Below are positions 22,301 through 34,123 of a DNA stretch of 64,000 bases, in pieces. Position 1 is the first letter of the stretch; the number at the start of each line of letters is the position of its first letter. Source of the stretch: Xanthoparmelia taractica. Lineage: Eukaryota > Ascomycota > Lecanoromycetes > Lecanorales > Parmeliaceae. The notes under the pieces were generated by a model. The model was not told where the DNA came from, did no database searches, and saw only the letters and a program-made list of their open reading frames with translations. The DNA is taken from positions 35,846 through 99,845 of the forward strand of contig JANQBS010000149.1 in assembly GCA_033085395.1 (NCBI GenBank), given 5' to 3'. The position numbers were made by a program, and so were the translations under genes.

Positions 22301-22800
22301 TTACCTCGTGGCCGGAAAGGATGGTGTGGGATATTGAACTTTCTGCCGTCCCATTCGTGGGATGGTCTGGTATATTAATGGGATATCCCATGGGATCGGA
22401 TATGATGGCTAGAATGATGACTAGAATACCATAGTCATTCAACATAGCTATGGTCAATCAACATGGCCATGGTCCAGCAACACAACCATGCTTCTCCGTC
22501 ATTGCGCATCCTTCATGATCAATATTTGGATCATTCAAATGGTCCAGCAATATGACTGCGTGCCAGCAACATGGCTACATGCCAGCAATATGTTGATTAT
22601 TCTTATCTTATCCGCCACAAAGGGATGGGATATCCCACTATTATTCCATCCCGTGGGATATCCCATCAACATCCCAAACCCATATCTTTTGAAAGATATG
22701 GTATCTACCCCCCTCGATCCCATACCATATCCCGAACCCAGACCATCCCATATGATGTATATTCTAGTATATACCATATCTTTCTAGCCACTAGCCGTAC
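22300..22800. repeat. palindrome-rich repeat, possible small transposon remnant
   Basis: Contains several copies of the palindrome GGGATATCCC (near 22381, 22629 and 22657). A 13-base inverted pair TGGGATGGTCTGG lies at 22358-22370 and 22738-22750. There are also runs of CCAGCAAYA(T/C) words and a hairpin (ATATCTTTTGAAAGATAT at about 22682). No coding potential. A MITE-like or satellite origin is possible; target-site duplications were not found. Confidence 0.5.
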
Positions 22801-22913
22801 CATTCGCGAACAACTCGTCTTTCATGTGCAACGCCGAGATTGACGATCCAGAGAGAGAAAAATATAGAATGAAGGAAGGATAGAGGACCTGGTGTGAATT
22901 CAAACATTGAGCC

Positions 22914-25900
22914 TCAATAACGATCACAGTCCTTTGGGTCTTGCTTGGCAATGCTCTTCGCTCGTTGTATTTCATCCTTGCGCCCTCGCAGCTGATCACC
23001 AAGCCGAGGGTTGAGGTGTTCAAACTTAGGTGCCATGCGGAGCAGAATATCGTAAATCTCCAGGTGCAAAGTCTCAATCTTTCGCACGTCTTGTTCATTT
23101 TCTTCCAGGGATCTGAGACGCCGTAATAGAGCAAGATACCGCTGCAGCCACGATGTAAAACCCTCTTCGCTCATCTTGGAGGTGTTGAGTGAAGTAAGAG
23201 CTTGGGCTGCTTCGTTGCAGCTGCCTTGAAGATCCACCATGTGTTGAAATAATTCTGGCATTTCGCGAAGCGTACTGGGGACTGCTTCGGATACTTCATC
23301 CGCCACAGTGTTCGCGACCTCCATTCCGTCACCCGATTCAGAACTCCTTCTATTTTCACTGAGAGAATCCTCGAAATCCTCCTGAAAAGGGTTGAACCAG
23401 TTTCTCAGTTCCTGGGATTCAAGGAGCTCTTCGAAACGGACATCAAACCGCGCAGCGATAGCGGAAGAATTTTGTAAGAATGGACGCAAGCTGAGGAAGT
23501 TCTGCTCCTCCCCTCGAGCGTAGGAACCATGACATATCATGATTATCTGACGGATCCAGCGCACTCGGCCTTCGTGCCCGGCTCGTTGTTGGATACACTC
23601 AAGCCAGAGTGGATGAATCTGCAAGGGACTTGACACATCGGGTCGGACACCAATTGACACGTTTTCCAGATCGGCAAGGTATTCCCTTTGGCCTGCCAAT
23701 CCGCTAGCGAAGACGTCGTAATCTGGAAGGATACACCGCAATTGTTGCAGCCAAGGGCGTTCGATATGTAGGAATCTTCGGAAGTTTAGTGTATGGCCCT
23801 TGTCACTGAGAAACGCTAAGAGTTCAAGGAACCTCCGGGCTTCCTTTTGGTGTCGGTGTAATCTTTCTAATGAGGTCGCAAAAGTCTCCATGATAGAGCA
23901 GCCTATTCTTGGCTTGTATTCAAGGAAATTTAACCTGGATTCCCAGTCTGATCCTTTGAACATATCCAGGAAAAGTCTTGCAGGAGACTCATCCGCCGTT
24001 TGAGTAAGCACGTGGAGGATATAAGATATTGCTCTGCAGGCTCCTAAGGCGTGTCCGTCAACTACTTTGGCTATTGCTTCGAGTTCATCTTCTGATATAG
24101 TAGAGCCCGAAAGATGAACTCCACTTCTACGCATGGTCGTGGTCATCAGGGAAGCAATTTCATCATCTCTCATGGTTGGTACATAGCAAGTCTGTGAGTC
24201 TCGTTCCAAGCTCCCGATAAGACTAGGGTCCCTTGTTGAGTATAGTATGTATTGAGCCTCGCGAGGAAGCGCAGCCTTGATCAAGGTCTCATCTTTGAAC
24301 CCGTCTAGGTCATCAACGATGAACAGGCTAGCTTGATTCGAGCGGTGCCCTAACCATGTCTTAAATGCACGGACTCTCTCGCTCGGCCCATAAGAGCGCC
24401 ATATTCCTGCCAGATCGGTGTGAGGGAAGCGTATGGATAGCAGGTCATGTCCTATCGATGTTGCAATATCGAGAAATGCTGACTCCAGAGTCTCAAGGTC
24501 TCGCGCTTGTATAAAGAAAACGTTGGACACGTTTCTATGTAAAAATGCTACTTCCAGTAGAATTTCGGTCTTCCTGCGATTCCAGTCAGCCAACGGCCGA
24601 GTAACAGAGCGGCGTCTAAATAAATATATGCTTAGAAAATGTCATGACAGAATACGTTTGTGAATCGCTGCTTTGGCAATACACTAGCTGATGGCCGTGC
24701 ACTTGTAAGTACTAGCTAAGCGAAATACACGTCGAGTGCAAGACCGAAATATATAGTCATGAATAGACCTTACCCTATGCCTCCAATACCTGTCAAAGCA
24801 ATGAGCTTAGGGTGATATATATCTTGCACTTGGAGCGACTTGATGATTTCATCGAGCTTGTCGGCGCGGCCAACAAGCTGGCTAGTAGTCCGCAAACTAG
24901 CACCTTCGTACCATTTAGCTCTTTCATTCAGCGGGTAGTGAGGAGCCACGATGTTTGGACGGCCGGGAACCTTTTAGCAAACAGTCAGATTGGTGATCGT
25001 GTATTATGCTGCTGATCAGGGACCTCGCTCATTGTACGCGTACATTTTGTGTCTCGTCGCGGCATTCTAACTCGCCGGCACCATGGTTGAGTAACAATGC
25101 TCTGATACGCTTCAATTGAGCCAGGATTTGCATGTAGGCGCCGAATTGTGTATCGAACTTGCAGATGCTACGATGATCCACCTTGAGGATCTTTTCAGCA
25201 ACTTGACCGCAGAAGCCGGCTGACGCTTGAGTAACAATCTTAGGGAAATTAGCCGATGGATATGTTTGTAATATTGGGAAGACGGACAATCCGATTTCGA
25301 CCTGCCACGGACATTCTTTCCCCCTCGCAAAAGCAGTGAAACGGCGGCTTCGGCACCATCGATGCGAAGTTTTCTACGCTATCGACCGATGAATAGTTAA
25401 AAGATCGAAGTTCGTCAACAATGTCGTGGGACCGAACGCCAAAAGCGTGTTCGCTGAGATCAACAAGGAAATTGTTCCAATCCGCTTGGGTGGTTCCGGA
25501 GTGGGGAGTGCTAAGGAAAATGAGACCACATTTATTGAGCTGAATCCCATCAAACTTCGCCGCTTGCGTACTCAGCCGCCACATTGCTTCGCGTCCTACA
25601 AGTCCGCCCTTCTTGATGTGAGTCAATTTGGAAAGACGTGGTAGTTAATTGATCTCACCAAAGAATGACAGATGAATATGATAGGCCTCGCGTGTTCTTC
25701 TGGACTAGTCCTCAGGTATCCAACCTGCCTCAACAACTCATCTGCCCAGTCTCTCATACGGTCGTTACTCTTCCTATTAATGGGACTGGAATCGTAACCG
25801 AAAGTCATGATCCTGCTCCGCTCTAAAGGAGTACTATTTGGTAAGAAATCCCTGGGCCACATTTTTGACGAGCCCATCCAGGTATCGAAAGCATTGCCAC

Positions 25901-26328
25901 CAAGTCCGTGGACCGTACAGATACTATGTAGGTTCAAAACAATTAGAAGAAGAACTATATCAAAAGAACTATGACCGACGAATGGCTTACTCTGTGTCTA
26001 TATGTTCTGGAGCGCTTAAAATGGTCAAGCCAGTGAAATGGTCATCAACTTCCCAGTTTGCGTGATCATCCGCCAGTGTTTTGATCGCTTTGGCCTTTGC
26101 ATCTGCGGATGCGAACGATACCGTACTCGTCACGAACCCGTTTTGCTCTACAAAAGAGTAGGTGAGCCGATCGAGATTCGATACAGCAGACGACGCAAAC
26201 GAATTCCGGCGTACTCGGCGGCTTGCAGCAGAGCGTGTAGGTTCAATCGCGGCTTTAAAGCGATCAATCGGTATATCTCGCGCGATGCCGCGGATTCGAA
26301 TTGTCCGATTACTCTTCGTTGGGGCCAT
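22914..26328 (-). CDS. fungal NLR (STAND) protein: SesB-like serine hydrolase + NB-ARC
   Basis: Six exons are inferred (25991-26328, 25659-25923, 25288-25608, 25044-25238, 24774-24970, 22914-24615), with all phases closing, for 1,005 residues. Residues 1-112 are the N-terminal extension usually found before this hydrolase. An alpha/beta-hydrolase follows (ICTVHGLGGNAFDTW; CHSLGG with Ser200; TPHSG; VDHRSICKFD with the likely catalytic His). The NB-ARC domain then starts near 400, with P-loop region GIGGIGRRS (434-442), Walker B LFIVDDLD (about 536-543) and the ILYSTRD motif. The C-terminal half is helical without visible WD, ankyrin or canonical TPR repeats. Such proteins act in non-self recognition and regulated cell death. 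Oddities: the P-loop Lys is Arg in this model, and the first Gly of GxSxG is Cys. Intron 25239-25287 uses a GTCCGT donor. Confidence 0.78.
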
Positions 26329-26620
26329 GACCTTGATTGTAAAACAGATAGCTTGCCCCTCGTTGCGGGTAGACAATGAAAGTGTCTCCTAAGGCTGAGC
26401 CGGAGGCAGGGCTGCAGGCGCTACACGTGTATCGTTCTTAAAGGTGGGATGGATCCAGGATGGTAAGGCTGCAGGCTGAGTCGCGATGATTGGGTGGCCC
26501 TCAGCGGTCTAGACTCTACAGTAAGGCTGCCTGAGATTCTTCGACTTCAAACCCTCAAAAACCCAGCCACGCTTTGGACAAAATACCGCTTCGAGGGGTA
26601 ACGTAACCTGATGGCATGGT

Positions 26621-26715
26621 CGGGAAGTCCTGGGGGCGCAGGATAGGGGCGCAGCGCAGGATTCGCTTAATTTTACCTAGCTACTTAGATTTGTATGGTA
26701 GCCACACCAAAATTC
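26621..26715 (+). repeat. left terminal inverted repeat
   Basis: Left end of the Mutator-like element, matching 27563-27657 in inverted orientation with scattered mismatches. Confidence 0.85.
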
Positions 26716-27562
26716 AAGTACCTTGGTAACCCACACAGAACTTCCACTATATGCAAATATTCCCAATCCCACATCAAATATTCAATCAATCCACACCAAG
26801 TCAACCAAACCAAGCCTAGCATCCACATCCCACTCCACAACGGTCACAGCCATGGATCCCACCATAGACGCACCTCCCTCCCTCCTTACAGACCTCACCG
26901 TCGCGCCAACGGCCCTCCCAGCCCCACCTCCTACTAAGCAAGCGGATTGAATAGCCATACAGGAAGAAAAACAGCATGATAAGGCTAGCGCACGTAAAAT
27001 AACGGCTGCGGAGGCTTCTAAAAGAGAGACCCGACAGCAGGAGAAGCAGAAGAAGCAGATACCAAGACCTGTCTATCAGATTCCTCCCCCATCAGCCCCC
27101 GGCTACTCAGCTAGCTCCTTCGGCTACCCAGCCAATCTCAGAGCCTTAGAAGCCTCGTGGCCGACCTAAAGGAAGCAAGAACAGTGCTCCTACGTCCTCC
27201 GCTGCTCCGCCTTCTTTCTTCGCTCCGCCAGTGCTTACAAAATTAAATCTAGCCGTTCAATCAAGGAAAAGAAGGTGTGAGAGCAAGACAAAGGCCTATC
27301 CTAGAAGAGATCCCGAGGGCCTACGTTGGATGCTACACTCCAGCCTGCTATGCAGCTAATCAAGAAGAAGTCTAAGCAGAACCTAGTACCTAGTGAGGAT
27401 ATAGATAAGAGGGAGTCCCAGCAGCAGCGTATTCTGGGGGCAGTCTATTTGCTGAGGGAATCCCCTGGGAGCATGTAGCAGCTACTCATTACGTCATATA
27501 TCCACATATAGGCCTCATGGAATGATTGCGACACCATATTGTAGATATCCTGTCCAGCTACC

Positions 27563-27657
27563 CTTATTTTGGTGGGGCTACCATACAAATTTGGGTAGCA
27601 AGGCAAGTTAGCCGAATCCTGCGCTGCGCCCCTATCCTGTGCCCCCAGGACTTCCCG
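27563..27657 (-). repeat. right terminal inverted repeat
   Basis: Right end of the Mutator-like element. It is followed immediately by the second TGGCATGGT copy. Confidence 0.85.
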
Positions 27658-27931
27658 TGGCATGGTGGGTGGCCACTGTATCCAATGATACCTAGGATCT
27701 TTACAGGGAATCACCAACAACACAAGATATAATTCAAGTGGCAGCAACTGGCTCTCGGTTTTCTGCCCACCCCAAGTAGCTTCCCATAGATCGACTTAGC
27801 TGGCGAGAATGTTGTGCTGACGGATCCAGACTCTCTCACGACGAATATGGAGCTTGAAAGGCTGAGCGAAGCTGGATCGACTCTGTAAGCGATGTATCAG
27901 AGGAATAAGACTGCCCCACTGATACATATAT

Positions 27932-30900
27932 ATGATGAGGTCTCTTAGATGGAATGGAAATATTCTGTCAACGGAAGCAAGCATGACTTGCCTGATCCTT
28001 GCGTGCTGCAGGTGCGATCGGGTACCGGCATTACTTTTCACCCGACCCTACATTTCTCAAAGGCGATGGAACGATGATGGGGAGATACATTTGGCTGATC
28101 CGCCTTCTGCTGATATGATTCCTCAATGGCTATCGAACACGGTAGCAGATGCTACTAAGACGCCAACTCATAGCAAGAGCAGACTTGGAATATCCCCCAG
28201 CACCGAGACCTTATGTCAACAAGGTATCATCAGTACTGAGCGCGAAGGAAGAGAAGTCTTCTTTCGAATGGCTACTTCCATGCGAGAGGAGATCTGGGAG
28301 CAGACGTCCACGCACGATAGCTTGTTACTCTGGTTCGACCTGCTCAGATTGATTATCTATTCAAGTCCTGACGCCTGCGCCGAGATCTTCTGGCAAGAAG
28401 TATTTCGCAGCTGTAAGGCCGTCATCGAATCAACCCTTCTGCCCTTTCTCTCGGTTTTGAGGTGGGATCAACTCGAGTACCATCAGGCAGTGTGAGCTCT
28501 CCTAACACCCTCACTCCATGAAAGTTGTATGAGTACGTTTTGAACGTCTGACCCGAGATGTTTGACAGAGTACATCGCCTACTATCATTCCTCTTACATT
28601 ATTCAATATTCAACTGCTTCAGTGTTGACACGTGTCTGTACTTGGCACCAGGTCTTCTTCGACAAATTAAATCGCATTGCAGTCATGAGATCAGGGAGAT
28701 GATAGGGCTTCTAGAATTCAAAGAGGGACTTTGTCTCTATCTACTGCATTCTCACGAAAAGGATGGAAAGAGCCTTGACGATCTTTTAGTGGTTTCACTT
28801 GAGACACCACGATCACACGGCATCCTTGGGTTCCTCATTGCGTCGGTGTTGATGTCGACTCAAGCCTCACAGAAGTCGAATCAGATGGTCGCGATAACAC
28901 ATAGATGGCGAGGAAGGCAAGGTGGCTTCCACTGTACGATGCTGATCTTCGCTGAGAATCTCCTTTTCAAAGGTGAGCCTAGCGATGAAAATTTGGAGCG
29001 CTCATACTCGTTGGGCAACGCCGACCTGCAAGTGAGATGTGCGATGGCCACGGCAATGATAGAGCGCAATCACATTGCCCTGGCCTACGAGTTCCTCAAT
29101 ACGTGTGCGAAGGATCTCAGATCCATGGACTCTGTCCATCTGGATGAATATTTCCCAATCATGACCGAGCTCGTCAAGTGTTGCAACATTCTCAACCGAG
29201 AAGAGCAAGGTGAGGCAATAGCTTTGGAGGCCCTGCGACATCGATATTCTGATACAGCGGCACGACACGAGATATGCGACATGCAAATTGCATTAGCTGA
29301 CTCTTATATTGGCCGATCCAAATATTCTGAGGCCGGCAGGTTACTAGAGGAGGTCCTAGACAGCGAGTACCTTTCTAATTATCTGACGACCGTGGCGAGT
29401 CTACGATTGAACAAAGTCAAACGCAGACTTGGCATCTTGGACGTATCAGCGTTCACCCGCGACAGTGCCCTGCAAAATGTACTAATGTATGCGAGCGGTT
29501 CAAGTGATCACATAAAAGATGAATGCCTCGATGAATTATCATCTACTGTCAGCTTTACGCAGCAAAGGATCATGGAGAACGCTCCAGCGGTCAAGGCAGT
29601 CCTCGACACTGCTTCCATAATTGTTGGCAGCCAAACAGCTTCTACGAGAAATTGGAGGACGCGCGCACTCCAGGAGCAAGTCGCGCACGTTTCAAGACGG
29701 GAAACACAAGAGGGGCAATCAATATACGCACAACGCTCACAGAAGGTCCCACCGCTAGGGGTTATGTTACTGTGCAATAATCCAAAACTGTACAGACCAA
29801 TCTTACATCTCGGCGATCTAAACAGATTTTGGAATGCCCAGGGGCGTCATGGTAAACTCGAACACTGGAGATGGCTGCCTAAGTTAATCCTTGGCAGATA
29901 TTGCCTTAGCCAAAATTCAATGGGCTGGCCCTGCAATCGTTGTACTAGGTTCGTCAGTGAGTCTAATATTTCTACAATTGGTAAGTCTCGCCTTGCCACT
30001 AAGCTCTCCCTTCCTATCAATAAACTTACAAAATTAGCCCCACGACTTCCCCACCAGTACTGCTTCCGTGCTGCGTGAGCAAGGCTTTACAGGCCCAAAA
30101 CTCTCCGATTGGACTGGTGAGCCTAGCTGGGCCGTGTTCCATCGCGGTCTTTCTTTTACAATTGCGGAGTTTCTCCCGGTTGAAATGTCTATAGATAAAA
30201 CAAAGCTATATCTAATTGACCAACGGCAACGCCAAGATAAGGATTTTCATCCGTTTATGCTATGGCGACTGGGTGGCCCACATCTTGACAACGAGATGGG
30301 GCGATGGGACAATGTGAGGGGCAAGAGCCAAGAGAATATCCCTACTCACACGATTCTCCCTTCCGCTAAAGCCTATGGTTTCTCGCTTGGGTCGCTTGCG
30401 CTAAATGCACATGGCAGCATTATGTTCCCAGATCTTCTTCTGAGGTCCGATCTACCCAAATTCAAAGGGCTGGCACCTTCGACGATCAACCTTGGCCGAT
30501 TCATAGAGAATCTGGATGACCCATCCGGAACATATTACGACAGCGAGATGTCATCATATTATGAGGACGCCGTGGGGTATCTGGACGCTCCGTGGGGCCT
30601 TATTGAGTTTCGAGACCCTCGTCTTTCTGACTCTGGAGAGAAAGATAGATCAAGGGAAGTACGGCATTCTCTAAAAACTGCCGGGATCAATATATACCGG
30701 TCTACGTGGAGCCTCATGGACGTGGATCCCGTATTTCCTAGGTCCTTTGAGAAGCAACTGCTGATGGAATGGATATCTCACAGGAAAGGCGTCTTTCTTA
30801 TAACAGCATATCAAACCTATGTCAACACCGAATTAGTGGATGCCAGCTGTGAAAAACAAAATGTGCAGTCCGAAAGATATCGGTACCCAGGATCACGCCG

Positions 30901-31431
30901 TTCTACAAACATTGAAACCCAGCAAGCTTTGCCACTTAGCGACGTAGAGAAAAAGGGCAAGTCCACATATCATTTTGTGCCAGTCATCAATCTGTGAGAC
31001 TGACTCCATAATAGCTAACCTCGTCGACTCTCTTTTCAGCAGCGGCGGCAAGTCCACATATCAATGTGTGCTAGTCATCAATCTGTGAGGCTGATTCCAT
31101 AATAGCCAACCTCTTCAATTCCCTTTTTAGCGGCGGTGGCGTTGAAACCCAAGAACGACACCCACGAAGCTGGAACGAACTCCGTCGCAAGCGTATCAAT
31201 TCCGTCAGCAGTCATCGACGAGATCCCCCAGATTGGAGAGTACCCTCGAGAAGGCCCACGGAACGGGAGAGCTGCCGTATATTCTTACCCGGCGAAAGGG
31301 TCGCAGCAATCTGCGTGAGGGAAGTCAGAGCCGTGCAGTCTCCCAACGGCGAAGTCAATTTAGAATTTGGGAAGGAATTCTGGAGAGTATATTGGGGCCT
31401 CGTTGACAAAGAAGAAGAGACTGTGAGCTAG
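27932..31431 (+). CDS. large protein of unknown family with helical-repeat middle
   Basis: Six exons are inferred (27932-28491, 28569-29851, 29910-29980, 30038-30993, 31040-31084, 31131-31431). All phases close to give 1,071 residues ending ...DKEEETVS. Introns are 77, 58, 57, 46 and 46 bases with standard signals. I do not recognise the family. Residues about 190-480 are helical and TPR-like (ALAYEFLNTCAKDL, EEQGEAIALEALRHRY, YIGRSKYSEAGRLLEEVL). The following part has a hydrophobic stretch (AIVVLGSSVSLIFLQL) and an aromatic-rich C-terminal domain. The N terminus (MMRSL..., ILACCRCDRVPALLF) looks like the interior of a domain, so an upstream part may be missing. The Mutator-like element ends 275 bases before the ATG. 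It is transcribed away from the NLR gene. Confidence 0.6.
30954..31136 (+). repeat. 91-base tandem duplication spanning an exon-intron boundary
   Basis: Two adjacent copies with a period of 91 bases (GTCCACATATC at 30961 and 31052). Each has the exon end GTCATCAATCT, donor GTGAG(A/G)CTGA, a branch-like AGC(T/C)AACCTC and a TTT(C/T)AG acceptor. The result is a 45-base in-frame exon (31040-31084) flanked by two similar 46-base introns. Confidence 0.85.
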
Positions 31432-33041
31432 CATGTCTCAAATGAGCGACATTTCAGCCCAGGATGGCATTAATCATAACGATATCCAAGCGATAACCCA
31501 TAGCGGGGATTCCAGTCACTCACGTCCTCTACTTATATACATATATTCAGCACCAAAAAACCATTCTCCATTCAAAACCGTTTCTTTCATCATATCACTC
31601 TTCGTTCCACCCCTTCCACACCTGTATATATATAGCCTCCATGGCGCTGCAAGTCTATGCCGCACAGGCTTGCGCGCGTTCCAGCGCTGGGCCACTCATT
31701 ACGTGACGGCTTATTCAGACCTACTAACCCCGGCGTTTGGAACAGCACTAGGATCTAAGAGTATATATCTACGCGTGGCAGGTGCTACTTTCATATCAGT
31801 AGATCACACCAATGACAACCCTACCGACCTTACCTACTTAATCATACCCAAATCACCCAATCGCATCAAGTAGCTCCTCCCCACCCGGATAATTGCCAAA
31901 GCCCGCATAACCAACCAACCAACCACCTACCACTCACTCGATGCGCTCAAACACACTCCCAAGCTCCCATTCTCATCCAACGCAACGCAATTCTACCACT
32001 CCATCTGTCTTCCCTTCCCCCCCCCCCCCCCCTCCGCAGTACCCATTCACTCCCCTGCCCTCTTACTTCAACCCCCCCCCATCCATGACCCACCCACCCC
32101 CTCTATCCTGAAACCGCAATGAACCGCAGTACCTCACCAACTTACCACACACCACACATCCCCTGCCGTGCCCTCAATATCAGAAAAGGGGGATATCTTA
32201 TCTTATCTCATCTTCAATCTTCGTCGCCGGTGGAATGAAAACGGGGCATCGTTGTATTTTTCCACCAATCATCGGCCCACCACAGACACAGACAACTGCA
32301 GAGTTCCACATACAACCTTTCCATGCTCCATACCTCCCTCCCTCCATCCATCCATCCACTGAGGCGTACTGTGATGCTCTTCTGAAAGCCGAAGACCGAA
32401 GGCTGATGCCATGTACGGTACCTTTTCTTTGTTGAAGCTATTGTATATGGGTGTATCGTATATAGTATATCTAGCTGTGGGCAGGGGGGGAATAAACAAA
32501 TGGATGATTAAATATAAATAGGAGGTAAAGTACGATGAAGTACACTGTGGGGGGGGGGGGGTTTTCCAACCAATTTTCAATGTGACGCCCGCCGCTGCAG
32601 AAAGTGAAATTAAAGTGACGAAGAAATTAAAAAAAAAGGATAGGACAGAAAGACAGAAAGAAAGAGAGGGTTGATGGTTTTGTAAATACGGTATTGGTGT
32701 TAAGGAGACTGGCAGAATAGAATAGGGTGGGGTGGGATGGGATGGGATGAGCGGGTTGATAAAGGTCTACTGTAAGATAAAAATAAAAAGTAAGGTAAGG
32801 TATACTTGGCTGTTATCGATCGGAAAATAGCTTGTGGAGCGTTATCAAACACTCAAACGCGGAAATAGTCACACGTTACAACGACGTGGATGGAATTGGA
32901 TGCTATTTTACATGCGCCAACCATGCTATGTAACCGACCCCATATGCAATGCAACAACAATAGTCTTACATTAGCTACACAGTCACCTTGTTTTATTACA
33001 GTCCTCGTTATTCGGTACTCGCAACCAGAAGCTCCCGTACC
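31432..33041. other. gene-poor, low-complexity stretch
   Basis: No supported gene. Contains polypyrimidine tracts, C16 at 32017-32032, G13 at 32549-32561, and short TCCA and GGGAT repeats. Open frames at 31433-31873 and 32269-32580 are compositionally biased and not credible. Confidence 0.5.
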
Positions 33042-34123
33042 TTATGTCTCCGATGATTTCGAGACAGGTCTTTCATGAGGCGCTGTCTCACAGCTCATTG
33101 CTTGGACACCGACACCATCCTCGACCGTGGTTCCGCCAGTCCTAATATCACGATTCTCTCCCTTCGTCTTCTCACCAGCCTCGCCTTGTTCTCGGCCACT
33201 AAGCTCCTCCGCCTCGTTCAAGAAGCCGCACTGCCTCTTGTACATTTTATAAAATATCCTGCTCCCATGCAACTGCGTGGCGCTGAACGCACAGTGCAGC
33301 ACGGGCGTGACGATCTTGAACACCAACTGCCATTGCTGCCATAGGCTGCCGAAGAGATAGAAGATGACGATTGTTTCGCAGACGGTGCCGAAGAAGGTGG
33401 TGATGCAGGCGAAGAGGAAGAGGCGCTGGAGAAAGAGGTGGGAGGTTGGGTGGACCCGATATAGGATAATTGCAATATGCGGCAGGAGTTCGCATACGAT
33501 ATCGAATGCGCCTGGATCAACGTTAGTATGCAACTGCTTTCCTCTCTCCCCCAGTGCTCGGTCAAGGAGACCGACTCACCCCACACAGTACAAAGGATAA
33601 ACTCCACGGTCGCATCCTTCTCCTTGGGCAAACTCAAGCTCAGGGCAATCGCAGCTTGCCCCACCATGATCGTCCCAATGTGGTGCATGGAGCTAATGTG
33701 GCTGATCTTGACTCGGTACAAGAGTTCGAAAATGTACATGCCGATGAGCACCTGCGCGCTCACGACCAACACGTCCCCGAGCGTAACACCCGAGCCTGGT
33801 GCAAAGGGCGTGTGGAGAGTGGCATAGCGGAAGGCGACATCGATAAAGGGATACGCAGCTACCAGTAGTATCAATAATTTGGTTCCACCAGCGATATGAT
33901 GATTTACGAAACCGCGGCGGTCGGTGTCGTTCAATTGCGTGTATTTGATCCCGTAGATGCGGCGCAGGAGGAAGAATTCAAAAACATATTGTCTTATGAC
34001 GAAGAGGATTACTAGGACTATGGAGATAATGAGGCCGGAGTAGGTGGATAATTTGGAGAGAATGGTTAGGGGGACGTGTCGGATATGTTGGTCGCCTGGT
34101 GGGGTGTCGATGTCGAATCTCAT
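33042..34123 (-). CDS. multi-pass membrane protein, TLC-domain-like
   Basis: Two exons, 33580-34123 and 33042-33511, encode 337 residues. The 68-base intron has GTGAGT, a textbook ACTAAC branch and CAG. About seven hydrophobic segments are visible, starting with LIISIVLVILFVIRQYVF and LLILLVAAYPFIDVAF. The motif KISHISSMHHIGTIMVGQ, followed by further transmembrane helices, resembles the His-containing core of TLC (TRAM/Lag1/CLN8) proteins. The cytosolic C terminus is polar, with GREQGEAGEKTKGEN. It is much shorter than a ceramide synthase and lacks a clear Lag1 motif, so it is more like the fungal TLC proteins of unknown function. A location in ER or other internal membrane is inference. Confidence 0.65.

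Larger units (their letters stand above)
26621..27657. mobile_element. Mutator-like (MULE) element, non-autonomous or decayed
   Basis: The ends are inverted repeats of about 95 bases. The left end (26621 on) and the reverse complement of the right end (27657 backward) both start CGGGAAGTCCTGGGGGC and share AGGATAGGGGCGCAGCGCAG and ATTTGTATGGTAGCC. Directly outside lie identical 9-base direct repeats TGGCATGGT (26612-26620 and 27658-27666), a target-site duplication. Long terminal inverted repeats with a 9-base duplication are the hallmark of Mutator-like elements. The 1,037-base body encodes an AT-hook-like GRPKGSKN segment (about 27157) but is interrupted by stops, so no intact transposase is present. 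Confidence 0.85.

Noticed and set aside
25030..25300. Apparent frameshift in the hydrolase part of the NLR
   Set aside because: A 49-base intron (GTCCGT...CTAAT...AAG, 25239-25287) restores a continuous IIVTQASAGF sequence with correct phase.
31433..31873. 146-residue plus-strand frame after the unknown gene
   Set aside because: Compositionally biased (TATA and pyrimidine runs), no features, begins directly after the stop of the real gene.
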